From contig JADYYY010000002.1 of assembly GCA_020853395.1 (NCBI GenBank), positions 208,609-272,608 of the forward strand: DNA of 64,000 bases, given 5' to 3'. Positions 17,776 to 26,935 of this stretch are shown here, one piece after another (position 1 is the first letter of the stretch; the number at the start of each line of letters is the position of its first letter). The stretch comes from Acidobacteriota bacterium. GTDB lineage: Bacteria > Acidobacteriota > Vicinamibacteria > Vicinamibacterales > SCN-69-37. The notes beneath the pieces were generated by a model, which saw only the letters and a program-made list of their open reading frames with translations, searched no databases and had not been told where the DNA came from. The position numbers were made by a program, and so were the translations under genes.

Positions 17776-18537
17776 TCAGTGCAGCATCGCGTAGACGAAG
17801 TAGTTCACGCCGAGCTTGTAGGCATCGTTCGTCGTGTCGACCGGGAACATACCTGAGCCGGACCACTCCCAGTACTCGGCGATGTCGTTGTTGTAGTTGA
17901 CGAGCGCGAGCATCCGCTTCGACGGGTCGTTGTCCTCGAACACGCCGTAGTACTCCGGGCGCACGTTCACCGTCGGGTGCGGCAGCGTGACGGCCGGCAG
18001 CTCGAAGAACGCGTGGAAGATCGGGTGGGAATGGTCGAGCGGGATGAACTGCGCGTCGGGCAGCACCCGCAGGAACTGCTGCTCGAAGTTCGTCCACTGC
18101 TCCGCCTCGAAGTCGTCGAAGACGATGAAGCCCCCTTTGAGCAGGTAGCTGCGGAGCTGCTCGGCGCCGGCGTCGGTGATCCGCCAGAAACCCGGCTCCC
18201 ACAGGTACAGGATCGGATTGCGGAAGATCTCCGGATCCTCGAGGTCGAAGACGTTGCTCGTGTGGAGGTTCGGCGCGAGCGAGGTCAGCGCGTCGAGGAT
18301 CAGCGGAAGGTGCGTGTCGGCTTGCGGATAGTCGTGGTTCCACGCCGACGACCAGCCGCGGCCGAAGCCGCCGAGCGCCCCGCCGTACCGGATGCGCGTG
18401 AACGTGAAGCGGCCGTTGTACGGCTGGTTGACACCGACCGCCGACGGACGCACGCCGCCACGCTGCGCGAGGACGTCGGCGGCGGCGAGCACGAGGCAGA
18501 GTGCCGCCACCCAGGGCACGCGCCGGCGGGAGGTCAT
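17776..18537 (-). CDS. DUF4159 domain protein, secreted
   Basis: A 253-residue protein with a signal peptide (cleavage near VLAQR). The remainder matches the DUF4159 pattern: FTFTRIRYGG, WNHDYPQADTHL, a glycine-bounded LLKGGFIVFDDF strand, then IFHAFFEL and GVNYFVYAML at the end. Such proteins resemble the ThuA/glutamine-amidotransferase-like fold found in large predicted operons, but no biochemical role is known. The gene is divergent from the PhoB-like regulator and shares its upstream region. Confidence 0.82.
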   Translation of the reverse strand: MTSRRRVPWVAALCLVLAAADVLAQRGGVRPSAVGVNQPYNGRFTFTRIRYGGALGGFGRGWSSAWNHDYPQADTHLPLILDALTSLAPNLHTSNVFDLEDPEIFRNPILYLWEPGFWRITDAGAEQLRSYLLKGGFIVFDDFEAEQWTNFEQQFLRVLPDAQFIPLDHSHPIFHAFFELPAVTLPHPTVNVRPEYYGVFEDNDPSKRMLALVNYNNDIAEYWEWSGSGMFPVDTTNDAYKLGVNYFVYAMLH

Positions 18538-18579
18538 GCGTCAGCGTCGCACGGCCGGGCCCCCAGGCTCAACCGTCGC

Positions 18580-18595
18580 GTTACGCAGATTTAAC
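18580..18595 (+). promoter_or_regulatory. Pho-box-like tandem repeat ahead of the PhoB-like gene
   Basis: GTTAC at 18580 and TTAAC at 18591 begin 11 bases apart, the repeat period used by PhoB-family dimers. A very similar pair (TTAAC/GTAAC, 11-base period) lies upstream of pstS at 41129, and both sites contain GATTTAACG. Position: 45-60 bases before the regulator start. Confidence 0.4.
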
Positions 18596-18639
18596 GGGGT
18601 CGTGATGGCCGGGAAACCCGTGCGCGTCAGACTACGGGC

Positions 18640-19341
18640 GTGACGACGGAGACACCCCGGGCCCGCGTGCTCGTGGTCGAAGACGAACAGGACATCGCGC
18701 AGCTCATCAAGCACACGCTCGAGCGCCAGGTGATGGCGGACGTCGACATCGCGTCCACCGGCGAGGCGGCGCTCGCCCACGTGCGGACGCAGCCGCCGGA
18801 TCTGATGATCCTCGACCTGAACCTGCCGGTCATCGACGGCACGGAGGTCTGCCGCCTCGTCAAGACCCGGCCCGCGACCGCGCACGTTCCGATCATCATG
18901 CTGACGGCGCGCTCGTCGGAAGCCGATCAGGTGGCCGGGCTGGATCTCGGTGCCGACGACTACGTGACCAAGCCCTTCAGCCTGCGCGAGCTCGCGGCCC
19001 GCGTCCGCGCCGCGCTGCGCCGCCGGCACACGAAGGCGTCCGGTGCCGCGGCCAGCTATCACGGCCGGCACCTGCAGGCGGACTTCGATGCCGTCCGCGT
19101 GGCTGTCGACGGCGCGCCCATTCGGCTGACGCGGCGCGAGTTCGAGCTGCTCCGCTGCCTCATCGAGAACAAGGACCGCGTGTTGTCACGCGACCGCCTG
19201 CTCGAGCGCGTGTGGGGATACAGCCACTTCGTCGAGACGCGCTCGGTCGACGTCCACGTCGGGCGGCTTCGCGCCAAGCTCGGCGCGGCCGCCGGCCAGA
19301 TCGAAACGGTCGTCGGCCTCGGCTACCGTTTCGTCGAGTAG
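18640..19341 (+). CDS. OmpR/PhoB-family response regulator
   Basis: A DNA-binding response regulator of 233 residues. The receiver domain has the acidic pocket VVEDEQD, phospho-acceptor Asp59 (MILDLNLP), Thr in MLTAR and Lys in VTKPFS. The C-terminal winged helix has LTRREFELLRCL and the recognition helix RSVDVHVGRLRAKLG. The start is GTG 18640. No histidine kinase is adjacent, but ppx and ppk follow on the same strand and a Pho-box-like repeat precedes it, so phosphate control (PhoB) is the likeliest role. The specific regulon is inferred. Confidence 0.9.
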   Translation: MTTETPRARVLVVEDEQDIAQLIKHTLERQVMADVDIASTGEAALAHVRTQPPDLMILDLNLPVIDGTEVCRLVKTRPATAHVPIIMLTARSSEADQVAGLDLGADDYVTKPFSLRELAARVRAALRRRHTKASGAAASYHGRHLQADFDAVRVAVDGAPIRLTRREFELLRCLIENKDRVLSRDRLLERVWGYSHFVETRSVDVHVGRLRAKLGAAAGQIETVVGLGYRFVE

Positions 19342-19426
19342 TCCGGTTCCCGATACAATCGCCTGGGTCCGTTCGCCGACCCTCGGCCGGCCAGGGTCGG
19401 CGCCTGATACTCGCACCGGTCGCGAC

Positions 19427-20854
19427 ATGACGTCACCTTCCAGTCCGGTTCCCGTGGCGGTCCTCGACATGGGCGCCAGCGCCATCCGGTTGATCATCGG
19501 CGAAGCGGGGCCGAAAGGGCTCGTCCGGGTGCTCGAAGACGCGTCGCGCGGCGTCCTGCTCGGACGCGACGCGTTCTCGACCGGCGTCATCCGATCCGAG
19601 ACCGCCGACGCGGCGCTCTCGGCGCTCGAAGGGTTCCGGACGCTGCTCGGCGATTACGGCGTCGAGCGCGTGCGCGCCGTGGCCACGAGCGCCGTGCGTG
19701 AAGCCCGCAACGGCGACGTCTTCCTCGATCGCGTGAAGGCGCGGACGGGCCTCGTCTTCGAGGTGATCAACGAAGCCGAGGAGAGCCGGCTCGTCTACCT
19801 CGCGGTGCGCGATCGGCTCGCGAAGCACGGCGCGTTCAAGGGCGCGTGGACGCTGCTCGCGGAAGTCGGCGGCGGCAACACCGACCTGACGCTGCTGCGC
19901 CGCGGGCGCCCGAACCGATCCGGTGTGTACGCGCTCGGCGCGATCCGGCTGCGGCAGCAGCTCGGCCTGTCGCGGCACACGCCCGATCTTCGCGCCAGCA
20001 TGCTCAACCGCTACATCGCGCACATCGTCGACGAAATCCGGGTCGACATCCCGCTGCACCGCGTCACGCACGTCGTGGCGATCGGCGGCGACGTGCGGTT
20101 CGCCGCCGTCCACGTGCTCGACCGCGACTTCACCGACGGCGCGCCGCTCGACGTGCCGCGCGACCGGTTCCTCGCCTCGCTCGTCGTGTGCGACGCGTCA
20201 CTGCGGCTCGGCGCGCTCATCGATCTCGCCGTGCCGGGCGGACGGCTCGGCGCCGAGGACTTCGAACGCCAGGTGCTCGCGAGCGCCGATGCCGTCGGCC
20301 AGAAGTACAAATACGACCGCGCCCACGGCATGCACGTGGCTCGGCTCGCCGTCCAACTCTTCGATCAGCTCGGCGAGGAGCACGGGCTGACGCCGCGCGA
20401 CCGGCTGCTGCTCGAGGTGGCGGCGCTGCTCCACGACGTCGGGCTCTTCATCGGGCTGCGCGGACACCACCGGCACTCGCAGTACGTCCTCTCGGCGTCG
20501 CAGATCTTCGGGCTGTCCGACATCGAAACGCAAATCGTCGCCAACGTCGCCCGCTACCACCGGCGCGGGCTGCCCGACAAGAGCCACCAGGCCTACATGG
20601 CGCTCGATCGCGAGGATCGGATCATCGTCGGCAAGCTGGCGGCGATCCTTCGCGTCGCCAACGGCCTCGACGCCGAGCACCTCCAGAAGGTCCGCAGCGT
20701 GACGCTCACGCGGCGCGATCACACGTGGCTGCTGGACCTCGAGAGCACGGGCGACACGACGCTGGAGCGCCTCGCCTCGACGGCCAGGACCGATCTGTTC
20801 GTCGAGACGTTCGGCCGCCGGCTGCTGGTACAGGAGCGTGGGGTGGCGGGATGA
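19427..20854 (+). CDS. ppx: Ppx/GppA phosphatase with C-terminal HD domain
   Basis: Exopolyphosphatase and/or pppGpp phosphohydrolase, 475 residues. Residues about 1-300 form the actin-like Ppx/GppA domain (VLDMGASAIRLIIGEAG, AVATSAVREARN, EVGGGNTDLTL). Residues about 315-470 are HD-like (LLHDVGLFIGLRGHHRHSQY). It overlaps the polyphosphate kinase start by four bases (ATGA), pairing polyphosphate synthesis with degradation. Confidence 0.9.
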   Translation: MTSPSSPVPVAVLDMGASAIRLIIGEAGPKGLVRVLEDASRGVLLGRDAFSTGVIRSETADAALSALEGFRTLLGDYGVERVRAVATSAVREARNGDVFLDRVKARTGLVFEVINEAEESRLVYLAVRDRLAKHGAFKGAWTLLAEVGGGNTDLTLLRRGRPNRSGVYALGAIRLRQQLGLSRHTPDLRASMLNRYIAHIVDEIRVDIPLHRVTHVVAIGGDVRFAAVHVLDRDFTDGAPLDVPRDRFLASLVVCDASLRLGALIDLAVPGGRLGAEDFERQVLASADAVGQKYKYDRAHGMHVARLAVQLFDQLGEEHGLTPRDRLLLEVAALLHDVGLFIGLRGHHRHSQYVLSASQIFGLSDIETQIVANVARYHRRGLPDKSHQAYMALDREDRIIVGKLAAILRVANGLDAEHLQKVRSVTLTRRDHTWLLDLESTGDTTLERLASTARTDLFVETFGRRLLVQERGVAG

Positions 20855-22950
20855 CGTCGACGAATGGTCGCAACGCCAGCCTGTTCATCAATCGGGAGCT
20901 GTCCTGGCTGGCCTTCGACGAGCGTGTGCTCGGCGAGGCTGAAGACGAGACGGTGCCGCTGCTCGAGCGCCTGAAGTTCGCGTCGATTGCCGCGGCCAAC
21001 CTGGACGAGTTCTTCATGGTCCGGGTCGCGAAGCTCAAACGCGCCATCGAGGACGACGACGTCCGGCCCGATCTGGCCGGCATGACGCCCGCCGAGCAGC
21101 TCGCCGCGGTACGCAACCGCGCGCGGACGCTGATGGCGCGGATCTACACGCTCACGAGTGACGTCTTGCTGCCGGCTCTCGCCAGCGAGGGCATCCGCAT
21201 CGTCGCGTGGGACACCGTTGCGCCGCCCGAGCAGGCGGCCCTGACGTCGTTCTTCCGCGACGCCGTGCTGCCGGTCCTCACGCCGTTGGCGGTCGATGCG
21301 TCGCGCCCCTTCCCGCTGCTGTCGTCGCTGAGCCTGAACCTGGTGCTGCTGCTCGAACCGGGAGCGGACGACACGCAGCCGCGGCTGGCGGTCGTACAGG
21401 TGCCCGCGGGGCTCGCGCGGCTCGTGCGCGTGCCCGGCGCCGACGGCCCGACGTTCGTGCTGCTCGAAGACATCGTGCGGGCATCGCTCGCTCACCTGTT
21501 TCCCGGACAGCCGATCCGCGAGGTGCGGTGCATCCGCTTGAGCCGCGACGCAGAGCTGGAGCTCGACGACGAGGGGGGCCGCACCCAGCTCGAACAGGTC
21601 GAACGCGAGCTCCGCCGGCGGCGGCGCAGCGACATCACGCGGCTCGAAGTCGATGCCGACGTGTCGGTCGAGATGCGGGACATCCTCGAAGACCGCCTGG
21701 ACATCGAGGCCGAGGAAGTGTTCCTCATGCCCGGGCCGCTGGACATGCGGCTGCTCATGGGCCTCGTCGACCTTCCCGGATGCGACCGGCTGCGCGAGCC
21801 CGCCTTCGTGCCGGTGAACCCGCTCGAAGACGACGCCGATGTGTTCACGGTGCTGGACCAGCGCGACGTGCTCCTGCACCACCCGTACGAGTCCTTCGAT
21901 CCGGTGTTGGCGTTCGTCGCGCAGGCGGCACAGGACCCGGACGTGCTAGCGATCAAGCAGACGCTGTACCGCGCCACGCCGGGCTCCTCGCTCATCGAGA
22001 GCCTCCGACGGGCCGCCGAGCGCAACAAGCAGGTGACCGTCGTCGTCGAGTTGACCGCCCGCTTCGACGAAGAGCGCAACATCCAATGGGCGCGCGCGCT
22101 CGAGGAGGCCGGCGCGCACGTCGTGTACGGCGTCCGCGGCTACAAGACCCACGCGAAGATGTGCCTCGTCGTTCGCCGGACGCCCACCGGGCTTCGCCGC
22201 TATCTCCATCTCGGGACCGGCAATTACAACGAGCGGACGGCCAGGGTGTACACGGATTTCGGGCTGATGACGAGCCGGCCGGCGTTCTGTGAGGACGCGT
22301 CCGCGGTGTTCAACGCGCTCACCGGGTATTCGGATCCGCCGCAACTGCACAAGCTCGCGATGGCGCCGACCGGACTCCGCCAGCGGCTGCTCAGGCTGAT
22401 CCGGCGCGAACAGCGGTTCGCGGAGAGCGGCCGCCCGGCCGCGATTGCGGCCAAGGTGAACGCGCTCGTGGACGAGCAGGTGATCCTGGCCCTGTACGAA
22501 GCGTCAACGGCCGGTGTCGACATCCTGCTATGCGTGCGCGGCATCTGCGCGCTGCGTCCCGGCGTGCCCGGCGTGAGCGAGCGGGTCCGCGTCGTGTCGC
22601 TCGTCGATCGGTTCCTCGAACACTCGCGCATCTACCGCTTCGAGAACGGCGGCGATCAGGAGGTCTACCTGGCGAGCGCCGACTGGATGACGCGGAACTT
22701 CGACCACCGGATCGAGTTGATGTTCCCGATCGAGCATTCGGACCACCGCCGTACGGTCACGGCCGCGCTCGACGCGATGTTCCGGGACAACGTCAAGGCC
22801 TATCACCTCGATGCGGACGGCACGTACCGTCGCCGGGCTCGCGCGCGGGATCAGCCGCCGTTTCGCGTGCAACAGGCGTTGCTCGAGGACATCAGCCGCA
22901 TGGCGGACACCGCGCGGCAGCGGGCGGGCGTCTCGCTCCAGCCGCGCTGA
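20851..22950 (+). CDS. ppk1: Polyphosphate kinase 1
   Basis: Reversibly polymerises the gamma-phosphate of ATP into polyphosphate. The 699 residues equal the family length. The N domain begins LFINRELSWLAFDERVL, the catalytic half has GYKTHAKMCLV, whose His434 matches the autophosphorylated histidine, and the second conserved histidine is in YLHLGTGNYNE (His453). The ATG at 20851 overlaps the ppx stop; a much longer open frame upstream is out-of-frame shadow inside ppx. Confidence 0.95.
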   Translation: MTSTNGRNASLFINRELSWLAFDERVLGEAEDETVPLLERLKFASIAAANLDEFFMVRVAKLKRAIEDDDVRPDLAGMTPAEQLAAVRNRARTLMARIYTLTSDVLLPALASEGIRIVAWDTVAPPEQAALTSFFRDAVLPVLTPLAVDASRPFPLLSSLSLNLVLLLEPGADDTQPRLAVVQVPAGLARLVRVPGADGPTFVLLEDIVRASLAHLFPGQPIREVRCIRLSRDAELELDDEGGRTQLEQVERELRRRRRSDITRLEVDADVSVEMRDILEDRLDIEAEEVFLMPGPLDMRLLMGLVDLPGCDRLREPAFVPVNPLEDDADVFTVLDQRDVLLHHPYESFDPVLAFVAQAAQDPDVLAIKQTLYRATPGSSLIESLRRAAERNKQVTVVVELTARFDEERNIQWARALEEAGAHVVYGVRGYKTHAKMCLVVRRTPTGLRRYLHLGTGNYNERTARVYTDFGLMTSRPAFCEDASAVFNALTGYSDPPQLHKLAMAPTGLRQRLLRLIRREQRFAESGRPAAIAAKVNALVDEQVILALYEASTAGVDILLCVRGICALRPGVPGVSERVRVVSLVDRFLEHSRIYRFENGGDQEVYLASADWMTRNFDHRIELMFPIEHSDHRRTVTAALDAMFRDNVKAYHLDADGTYRRRARARDQPPFRVQQALLEDISRMADTARQRAGVSLQPR

Positions 22951-23023
22951 CGCGCACGGCCGCGTGATCACCGGGACGTTACATTCGCGTTGCACGCGGA
23001 TGCTATTGATCCGTCCGACGCCA

Positions 23024-23284
23024 ATGACTGCTCAACACAAGCACCGTGAGGCCTGGCTGCGCCGAACCGCGCGATCCCGCGGCTATCGGGTCGTGCCTTC
23101 CCCACGTCCGGCAGAAACTGGTCAGCTCGGCTACCTCGTCATCGATGTCGAGCACGACCGGATCGTGCTGGGCGCCAGCCCCACGCTGTTCTCCGCGAGC
23201 CTCGATCACGTCGAGCACTTCCTCATGGACGGCCCGGCGCCCCGCAAACGCCGCCGGATCTTGCCGCCCGACGACGCCGCTTAG
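23024..23284 (+). CDS. Small hypothetical protein
   Basis: An 86-residue basic protein, 73 bases after ppk1 on the same strand. The middle (LGYLVIDVEHDRIVLGASPTLFSASLDHVEHFL) has the alternating hydrophobic pattern of a small alpha/beta domain; both ends are basic. The start is ATG 23024, or in-frame ATG 23000, which would add eight residues; neither has a good Shine-Dalgarno. No domain recognised. Confidence 0.6.
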   Translation: MTAQHKHREAWLRRTARSRGYRVVPSPRPAETGQLGYLVIDVEHDRIVLGASPTLFSASLDHVEHFLMDGPAPRKRRRILPPDDAA

Positions 23285-23357
23285 CTGACGGATCGCGCAA
23301 CCGGCCGCCACCTCGCGGCACGGCCTTACCTCCCCACTTCACGGCGCGTACAAAGCA

Positions 23358-23381
23358 TGGGGCGTCCCGAAGGACGCCCCA
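23358..23381 (-). terminator. Terminator after the first TonB receptor gene
   Basis: A 10-bp perfect stem (TGGGGCGTCC / GGACGCCCCA) with a 4-base loop, 24 bases beyond the receptor stop. On the minus strand it is followed by TGCTTTGT, a weak T-rich run. Confidence 0.7.
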
Positions 23382-23404
23382 CCGGAGTCGCCGGATCTTC
23401 CTGA

Positions 23405-26400
23405 CTAGAAGTTGAGACGGAACGCGAACTGCCCCTGTCGCGGCGTGCCGAGCCCGACCGTACGGCCGACCGTTCCGGTCAACTTGCCGAACGTCCCGGC
23501 GGCGGCCGGTGTGTACGCCTGGCCGGGCTGCAGCCGATTGGCCTCCGTCAGCGAATCGTTCGGAATCGCCTGAGGCAGCGTGCCGACCGGGTTCGAGAAG
23601 TTGACGGTGTTCAGCACGTTGAAGATCTCGGCCCGGAACTCCACGCTGCGCCCGCCGCCGAGCGAGACGCGCTTGGCGAACACCAGATCGAGCTGCGAGA
23701 AGCTCGGACCGTGAATCGAGTTGCGCTCCAGGTTGCCGAACTCGCCCGGCGCGGGCGTCGCGAAGGCCGCCGGATTCAGGAACAGCGTGCCGCCGTCCTC
23801 GATGAACGGGTCGACGCCGGGCACGAGGTCGGGACGACGCACGTTGCGCGACGATCCGCCGCGGGGCGTGTTGATGATGGCCACGCGCCCCGCCGCCGGG
23901 TTCGCGAAGACGTTGCCCTTCGCGTCCCGGTAGACGACATCGGGGCGAACGATCTGCACGGGCACTGGCAGCCCGCTGCGGGCGTTCATGATCCAGCCGA
24001 CTTCCCAGTCGCCGAGCAGGGTGCGGAGCAGCGGGCTCGCGTTCTGCCCGAACGCCTTGCCCGTCCCATACGGCAGCTCGTAGAGCACGCTGAAGTTGAA
24101 CGTGTGCCGCACGTCGAAGTTGTTGTAGCCGATGTCGTAGTCGAACTCCTCGAGCGTGCGCGCGTTGTTCGCCGCGGTCTGTGCCTCGTTCGATCCGGCG
24201 GTGTTGCCCCGGCTGCGGCCGAACGTGTACTGCACGTTGGCGGAGAGCCCCTTCTGAGCGCGCTTCACCAGCGAGAACTGGAGCGCCTGGTAGCTGTCGC
24301 GGCCGCCGCTGGTCTTGTAGTCGATCTCGGCGTACGGGTTCTGCACCGAGACGATCGTCCCGTTCGCGTCGCGCACCGGAATCGAGAATTCGCGGACGAC
24401 CAGCGCCGCCTTCGTCGGATCGGGGTTCGTGATCACGTCGACGATGTTGTTCGCGACGCTCCGGAGGAACAGGTTCCGGCCCTGGCTGCCCACGAACGCC
24501 GCGGTCACCGCCATCCGGCCCGGCAGCTCGCGTTGCACCGAGGCCGTGTACTGGTAGACCGTTTCCGGGATCGAGTACTCGTTCGCGTAGGCGCGCGGCT
24601 GGTACGACCGCGTGTTCACGTTCTTCTCGAAGTTGGCCGCGATGGCCGCCGTGTCGACCGGAAACGATGCGTTGCTCACCGTCGAGCTGACGCGGTCGCT
24701 TTCGACCGGTTGAATCTGATCCTCCGTCTGGCCCGGGCCGACGAACACGCCGATGCCCGACCTGAAGACCGTCTGCTCGTTCAGCGCGTAGGTGAACCCC
24801 ACGCGCGGCTGGAACGCGTTCTTCTTGGTCTTGAACAGGGGCGTCGTCGGCGAATCGATCGCGCCGGTGTCGATGTTGAACTTGACCACGAGGTCGCGCG
24901 TTTCCCGGAGCGGCGTGTAGTAGTCGTACCGCAGACCGTAGTTGAGCGTCGCCTTTCGGCCGACGCGCCACTCGTCCTGCGCGTACGCGATGTAGTACTC
25001 CTGCCGGACGTTGCGTGCCCCCGCCGCACCCTTGTTGAACGGGCTCGGCGCGCTCACGTCGCCGAGGTACTGCACGCTCGACGCCTGGTTGTTGAGGAAC
25101 GCGGAGAGGTTCTGAAAGGTGTAGGTCGTGCCGCCCAGCCGGTCCGTCGACATTCGAATGGCGCGGAACTCGCCGCCCACCTTCAGCAGATGCGCGCCGC
25201 GCGCCGTCGTCAGCGCGTCGATGATCGAGACCGTGTACGGATCGTACGGCTGCCCGCGGCCGTTGGTCGCACTGTTGGCCCGGACGAGGCCGCCCGGTAC
25301 CGCGATGCCGGAGCTGGCGCCCTGCCCCGCGATGCCGGTGTTCGCCACCGAGCCGCTGAGGTTGAGCACGAGGCTCCCGAAGTCGATGCCGTTCACCACC
25401 GGCGCGATGCCGTTGATGCGCGTCGGCGCCGCGTTGTAGCCGACCTTGAACTCGTTCGTCGCGACGTTCGAGAGCGTGCCGTTCAGGCTGAACACGGCGT
25501 TCGTGGGATTGGCGGTGATCTCGACGCGCCGGCCGGTCACGCCTTCGGGCTGCACGTTCCGTCCCTGATCGTGGAAGACGCGCACGTAGGCGAGCCATCG
25601 GTCGCTCAGCTTGACGTCGAGCCGCGCGCTCGTCGCGTGCTCCCTGACGTCCTGCACGCCCTGCAGTTGCGCGATGTCGAAGTCGGGATTGGCCGATGCT
25701 CCTGGCAGAATCACGGCGTCGGGCGCGAGGAAACCCGGCCGGAGCTGGCGGATCGCCGGCACCGCGCGGTTCCAGGCCGCATCGCTCGGCACGGCTTCCA
25801 CGAAGTTCACGCCCGCGCGAAGGCGGTATTCCTCGTAGCTCACGAAGAAGAAGGCGCGGTTGCGGGCGAGCGGTCCGCCCATCGACGCGCCGAACTGGTG
25901 CTGGTTCAGCAGCGACTTCGGAAGGCCCGCGGCCGTATCGAAGTAGTTGGGCGCGTCGAACCGATCGTTGCGGTAGTACTCGAAGAGCGATCCGCGGAGC
26001 GCGTTGCTGCCCGACTTGGTGATGACCGTGACCTGCCCGCCGGTGCCGGTGCCGTACTCGGCCGGGTAGTTGCTGGATTCGACGCGGAACTCCTGGACGT
26101 TCTCGAGACTGGCCTGCAGCTTGAACGGCGTCGGCACCTCGCCGTTGAGGTTGCCCGGCGCCGCGTCGATGATCGACGACCCTTCGACGCCGTCGTACCG
26201 GATGGCGTTCTGCTCGAGCGCGCGGCCGCTGAATCGCACGTCCTGCCAGGTACCGGTGCCGGAGTTCACGGCTCCCGGGGCCTGAAGCGTCAATTGCGAC
26301 ATCTGCCGACCGTTGATCGGCAGGTTCTGGACGTCCCGCTCGTTCACGTTCACGCCGAGACGGGCCGAGCTGAGATCGATGGGCGCGATGTCGGCGGTGA

Positions 26401-26779
26401 CGGTCACGGACTCCTTCACGCCTTTCGGCTGCATCGTCAGATCCAGCGCGAACTCCTGCGCGGCCGACAGCGGCATGCCGTGGTACTCGAGCGGCTCGAA
26501 GCTGCCGAAGGTGACCTTCAACGTGTAGACCGACGGCCTGAGATTCGCGAGCACGTAGCGGCCCTTCTCGTTCGAGGTCGTCGTGCGCACCTCGCCTGTC
26601 TTCTCGTTCGTCGCGGCGACGGTGGCGCCGGCCACGGCGGACCCGGAGCTGTCGAACACGGAACCGGTGAACCGGGCATCGGACTGGGCTCCAAGTTGCG
26701 GGGCCACGGCGAGCCAGCCAACCGTGGCCAGCATCACGGACACCGCGAGCCGCAGGTGTCGTCGCATTGTCGTTCTCAT
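23405..26779 (-). CDS. TonB-dependent receptor, Oar-like with carboxypeptidase-regulatory domain
   Basis: Large outer-membrane receptor of 1124 residues. Signal peptide (about 1-32), an N-terminal beta-sandwich (ARFTGSVFDSSGSAVAGATVAATNEKTGE, carboxypeptidase-regulatory-like), a plug region (INGRQMSQLTLQAPG, SNYPAEYGTGTGGQVTVITKSG), then a long barrel ending in the C-terminal aromatic QFAFRLNF. Such proteins import oligomers or are surface adhesion factors in Acidobacteriota. The start at ATG 26779 is chosen because AGGAGA sits about 11 bases upstream; 12 in-frame codons lie further out. It is the first of three receptors on this strand. The substrate is not evident. Confidence 0.92.
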   Translation of the reverse strand: MRTTMRRHLRLAVSVMLATVGWLAVAPQLGAQSDARFTGSVFDSSGSAVAGATVAATNEKTGEVRTTTSNEKGRYVLANLRPSVYTLKVTFGSFEPLEYHGMPLSAAQEFALDLTMQPKGVKESVTVTADIAPIDLSSARLGVNVNERDVQNLPINGRQMSQLTLQAPGAVNSGTGTWQDVRFSGRALEQNAIRYDGVEGSSIIDAAPGNLNGEVPTPFKLQASLENVQEFRVESSNYPAEYGTGTGGQVTVITKSGSNALRGSLFEYYRNDRFDAPNYFDTAAGLPKSLLNQHQFGASMGGPLARNRAFFFVSYEEYRLRAGVNFVEAVPSDAAWNRAVPAIRQLRPGFLAPDAVILPGASANPDFDIAQLQGVQDVREHATSARLDVKLSDRWLAYVRVFHDQGRNVQPEGVTGRRVEITANPTNAVFSLNGTLSNVATNEFKVGYNAAPTRINGIAPVVNGIDFGSLVLNLSGSVANTGIAGQGASSGIAVPGGLVRANSATNGRGQPYDPYTVSIIDALTTARGAHLLKVGGEFRAIRMSTDRLGGTTYTFQNLSAFLNNQASSVQYLGDVSAPSPFNKGAAGARNVRQEYYIAYAQDEWRVGRKATLNYGLRYDYYTPLRETRDLVVKFNIDTGAIDSPTTPLFKTKKNAFQPRVGFTYALNEQTVFRSGIGVFVGPGQTEDQIQPVESDRVSSTVSNASFPVDTAAIAANFEKNVNTRSYQPRAYANEYSIPETVYQYTASVQRELPGRMAVTAAFVGSQGRNLFLRSVANNIVDVITNPDPTKAALVVREFSIPVRDANGTIVSVQNPYAEIDYKTSGGRDSYQALQFSLVKRAQKGLSANVQYTFGRSRGNTAGSNEAQTAANNARTLEEFDYDIGYNNFDVRHTFNFSVLYELPYGTGKAFGQNASPLLRTLLGDWEVGWIMNARSGLPVPVQIVRPDVVYRDAKGNVFANPAAGRVAIINTPRGGSSRNVRRPDLVPGVDPFIEDGGTLFLNPAAFATPAPGEFGNLERNSIHGPSFSQLDLVFAKRVSLGGGRSVEFRAEIFNVLNTVNFSNPVGTLPQAIPNDSLTEANRLQPGQAYTPAAAGTFGKLTGTVGRTVGLGTPRQGQFAFRLNF

Positions 26780-26935
26780 GGAATGGCGTTCTCCTCGATG
26801 ACGGTGAGTCAGCATCGAGAAGCACTGTAGGAAGACCGTGTAACGAGGGTGCGACGCGGGCGGGTACGTACCGTTAATTGTGAACGTCCGTGAAGAACGT
26901 CGCGTGCGTCGTCACCGATCCATCCGCGATGGAGG

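Noticed and set aside
23711-26830. A 1039-residue open frame on the plus strand opposite the first TonB receptor
   Set aside because: It is an antisense shadow of GC-rich coding DNA: arginine-rich, no domain, while the minus-strand receptor has clear signal peptide, plug and C terminus.
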